Of a stretch of DNA of 64,000 bases, positions 62,097 to 64,000 are shown piece after piece (the first letter of the stretch is position 1; each line of letters begins with the position of its first letter). This stretch comes from Xenophilus sp. Marseille-Q4582 (GTDB taxonomy: Bacteria > Pseudomonadota > Gammaproteobacteria > Burkholderiales > Burkholderiaceae_C). The DNA is taken from NCBI RefSeq assembly GCF_916700565.1, contig NZ_CAKAKO010000002.1:558001-622000 (forward strand), written 5' to 3'. Both the position numbers and the translations under genes were made by a program. The notes under the pieces were generated by a model. The model was not told the origin of the DNA. It saw nothing but the letters and a program-made list of their open reading frames with translations, and ran no database searches.

Positions 62097-62147
62097 AGGG
62101 GCGCCGCGGCGCCGCCCCGGCCCGCAATGCCGCCGCAGGCGCAAGGT

Positions 62148-62966
62148 TCAGGGCGCTTCCAGTTCGGTGACGACGTCGAAGCGCAGCAGCTGGTGCTCGC
62201 CGAACACCATCGTGATCGGCACGTCGGCGGCGTCGCGGCCGCGCGCGATCACGATGCGGCCGATGCGCGGCCGGTTGTGGCGCGCATCCACGCTGTACCA
62301 GCGCCCGCCCAGCCACACTTCGAACCAGGCGCTGAAGTCCATCGGATGGTGCGCGGGCGGCACGCCGATGTCGCCCAGGTAGCCCGTGACGTAGCGCGCC
62401 GGAATGTTGAGGCAGCGGCACAGCGTGAGCGCCAGGTGCGTGAAGTCGCGGCACACGCCCACCCGCTCGTGGAAGGCGCCGCGTGCGCTGCGCGTGGGCT
62501 GGGCGCATTGGTAGTCGAAGCGCAGGTGCGCATGCACGAAGTCGCACACCGCCTGCACGCGCGGCCAGCCCGCGGGCAGCGCGCCGAACCGTTGCCACGC
62601 GAAGGCCATGAGTTCGCTGTCCACCTCGCAGTAGCGGCTGGGCAGCAGGAAGGCCAGCGTCTCGGGCGGCAACCGGTCCACGGGCCAGGCCGGCGCGTCG
62701 GCGGGCACGGGGTCGGGCAGGCCGCTGTCGTTCACCAGCGCGCGGGCGTGCAGCGCCAGGCGCGTCACGCCCTCGGGCACGCGCACGCGCACGCAGCGGT
62801 TGCCGAAGGCGTCGGTGTAGCCGTCGCGCATCAGCGGCGGCTCGAGCCGGGGCGTGTCCACGGCCAGCAGGTCCTGCGCGCGGTCGGGGTGCACCTGCAG
62901 CAGGAAGACCACGGCCGTGGGGGGCTGCAGGCCCAGTTCGATGTCGTAGCCGATGCGGATGCGCAT
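62148..62966 (-). CDS. Transglutaminase-like cysteine protease-fold protein
   Basis: 272 residues from the ATG at 62966. N-terminal beta domain (1-100) then a transglutaminase core with Cys172 in VGVCRDFTHLALTLC and Asp227 in RWYSVDARHNRPRIG. At the usual His position the sequence reads MDFSAWFEVW, with Ser212. A nearby His pair (H206-H207) precedes it. Possibly peptidase-like or a non-catalytic variant; substrate unknown. No operon partner. Confidence 0.85.
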   Translation of the reverse strand: MRIRIGYDIELGLQPPTAVVFLLQVHPDRAQDLLAVDTPRLEPPLMRDGYTDAFGNRCVRVRVPEGVTRLALHARALVNDSGLPDPVPADAPAWPVDRLPPETLAFLLPSRYCEVDSELMAFAWQRFGALPAGWPRVQAVCDFVHAHLRFDYQCAQPTRSARGAFHERVGVCRDFTHLALTLCRCLNIPARYVTGYLGDIGVPPAHHPMDFSAWFEVWLGGRWYSVDARHNRPRIGRIVIARGRDAADVPITMVFGEHQLLRFDVVTELEAP

Positions 62967-63371
62967 GGGGCAAGGCTGCAAGGGATGGGTGAGCGGGTGA
63001 GTGCAAGAGATCCGCACGCGGGGCGGGCGAAGGCGGCCCGTTCCTGAATGCGGAGCGGTGCCCGTGCCTGCATCCTGGGCGAGCGGGCACGCGGGCGCTG
63101 CGCTCGCACAGCCCGTGCGCGCGTAGGCGCCGCGCGCGTCGGGTCGGCGGCTTCCTACTCATGCGCCATGGCGTCTCCCACGGTCGCCAGCGGGCCGCCA
63201 CTACGAGAAGGCGCCGATGGGGCTCCTAAGCTTGGCTCCACCGCAGCAAAGGACCTCCCCCCGGCACGGCGGGCGCCGCCGCATGACGGCCCGCCGGACC
63301 ACGAGACGAGGTCTCCAGGGACATGCGGCCGCCATTCCCTCTTTTTGTTCTTCATGTTCCCAGGAGCATCC
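62967..63371. other. 405-bp intergenic region with possible structured leader
   Basis: No convincing gene. The part next to the small membrane protein gene has potential RNA structure: GGCGGGC (near 63264) can pair with GCCCGCC (near 63289), enclosed by GACCTC/GAGGTC (near 63252 and 63313), and a TTTTTG run follows at about 63343. It might be a regulatory leader, but I could not match it to a riboswitch class I know. Confidence 0.35.
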
Positions 63372-63518
63372 ATGGACCTCGCCGCCTCCCTCTTCGCGAA
63401 CTGGCCCCCGCATCTGGACGAACTGCTCATCTGGGGCGTTGCCGGTGTGGCCGCCTGCCTGGCGGTCGTGGCCCTGGTCAATGCGCTGGAAATGCTGTTC
63501 GACAGCGAGATGTCCTGA
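63372..63518 (+). CDS. 48-residue single-pass membrane protein
   Basis: Chosen start ATG 63372 because AGGAG lies 5 nt upstream (63362-63366). The peptide has a short amphipathic N-terminus (LAASLFANWPPHLDELL), one membrane helix (about residues 20-39; VAGVAACLAVVALVNALEML) and an acidic C-terminus. The frame is open upstream but the rest looks non-coding. Function unknown; it precedes the catalase gene by 196 bp with GC hairpins between. Confidence 0.7.
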   Translation: MDLAASLFANWPPHLDELLIWGVAGVAACLAVVALVNALEMLFDSEMS

Positions 63519-63585
63519 AGGCGCGCGCGGTGCCCGGAGCGCCGCCGCGCGCGCCTGACGCGCGCAGGCGGCGCCGCCACGCTCC

Positions 63586-63608
63586 CCCGGGGCGGACCGC
63601 GCCCCGGG
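63586..63608 (+). terminator. GC hairpin between small membrane protein and catalase genes
   Basis: CCCGGGGC (63586-63593), 7-nt loop, GCCCCGGG (63601-63608). No T-run; may end the small gene's transcript or shape the catalase leader. The rest of 63519-63714 has no recognised signal. Confidence 0.4.
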
Positions 63609-63714
63609 CCTCCGCGATCGCCGCCGTTGTTGCGCGGCCCCCGTTTCGGCGCGAAAGCCTGGTCCCGGTACTGCGCTTCGAAGCGTGGGGCGATGATTTT
63701 TCGGAACCCACACC

Positions 63715-64000
63715 ATGCCCAGAAGCCCTGTCTCCTCCCGTCCCCCTTCCTCGCGCCGAACGGCCGTCTCGTCCGATCCCTCGCAGGCCAAGCAGGCCCA
63801 GCTCGCGCAGGCCAGCCAGGGCAACGAACTGCCTCTGCCACACCTGAGCACCAACCAGGGCGTGCGCATCGCCGACAACCACAACTCGCTGCGCGCCGGC
63901 GCGCGCGGGCCCACGCTGCTCGAGGACTTCATCCTGCGCGAGAAGATCTCGCACTTCGGCCACGAGCGCATCCCCGAGCGCGCCGTGTATGCCCGCGGGA
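63715..64000 (+). CDS. Catalase, N-terminal fragment
   Basis: Runs off the window with 95 residues visible. The Ser/Pro-rich N-terminus is followed by the conserved catalase start: [19 protein letters not shown], then [17 protein letters not shown] and [13 protein letters not shown], the segment just before the active-site His. It degrades H2O2 using haem. The length and lack of the HPII-type N-terminal extension cannot be judged fully; the class (large or small subunit) is undecided. Confidence 0.9.
   Translation, partial: MPRSPVSSRPPSSRRTAVSSDPSQAKQAQLAQASQGNELPLPHLSTNQGVRIADNHNSLRAGARGPTLLEDFILREKISHFGHERIPERAVYARG

Noticed and set aside
62967-63371. A known riboswitch (cobalamin- or yybP-type words such as GCCACTACGAGAAGGCG)
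   Set aside because: Only short resemblances; the other conserved boxes of those classes are missing or out of order.
1-64000. tRNA, rRNA, CRISPR arrays, insertion sequences or prophage genes
   Set aside because: None seen: no regularly spaced repeats, no transposase or integrase-like proteins, no tRNA-like cloverleaf noticed by eye. The Gcr-family protein is not taken as a mobile-element gene.

Overview
The window is about 64 kb of very GC-rich DNA with dense genes, short intergenic gaps and many ATGA or GTGA start/stop overlaps. Gene content and order (proteobacterial gshA/gshB, argS-SPOR-dsbA, lptA-lptB-rpoN, a Bug-family solute receptor, a Comamonas-type porin, PsiF and CWC small proteins) point to a betaproteobacterium of the Burkholderiales, most likely Comamonadaceae (Variovorax/Acidovorax/Xenophilus-like). 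This is inferred from protein resemblance only. I see no rRNA, tRNA, CRISPR array, insertion sequence or prophage. Both edges cut genes: the 3' end of gshA on the left and the 5' end of a catalase gene on the right.

Left part (1-25 kb). Glutathione synthesis genes gshA and gshB bracket a Kup potassium transporter and a BenE-type benzoate carrier. They end at a strong terminator. Next come a Fur-box-preceded TonB siderophore receptor, a class II amidotransferase, an orphan Tat-exported solute receptor, a DHA2 efflux pump, a zinc metallopeptidase, a CWC protein and malate synthase G. A TetR repressor and an MFS pump diverge from two matching 19-bp palindromes. An IclR regulator diverges from an HMG-CoA-lyase-like gene and a CaiB/BaiF CoA-transferase gene. 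Then follow an orphan Roadblock protein, a soluble histidine kinase/response regulator pair, a LysR gene carrying an in-frame repeat insertion, a frameshifted lipoprotein gene and a DUF2214 membrane protein.

Middle (25-42 kb). argS, a SPOR protein and dsbA are followed by lptA-lptB-rpoN. The usual hpf/ptsN neighbours of rpoN are absent. Instead there is a map gene and then a compact nitric-oxide module on the minus strand, nirK-ytfE-norB-fdxA. It has a sigma-54 -24/-12 promoter, three GGT-N7-ACC NorR sites upstream, a divergent norR, and an intrinsic terminator after fdxA. Nitrite is reduced to NO by a three-domain NirK, NO is reduced to N2O by quinol-type NorB, and YtfE repairs damaged iron centres. 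NorR senses NO and, with RpoN encoded 6 kb away, would activate the operon. norR is overlapped by an rRNA methyltransferase gene and a PIN-domain gene.

Right part (42-64 kb). This part is mostly housekeeping and accessory metabolism: class IV aminotransferase, kinase-like protein, FMN-binding glutamate-synthase-like enzyme, SEC-C protein, an atypical SDR, porin, GNAT, CinA/PgpA, a flavin monooxygenase with Bug receptor and LysR, thiL, a GCS2 ligase overlapping a CPA2 antiporter gene, a membrane protein of the so-called site-specific recombinase family, apaG, rpe, an aspartoacylase-like enzyme, a transglutaminase-like protein, a 48-residue membrane protein and the catalase start. Several genes (benE, argS, the SDR, rpe, the aspartoacylase) have a -10-like hexamer exactly 6 nt before the start codon, which suggests leaderless transcripts.
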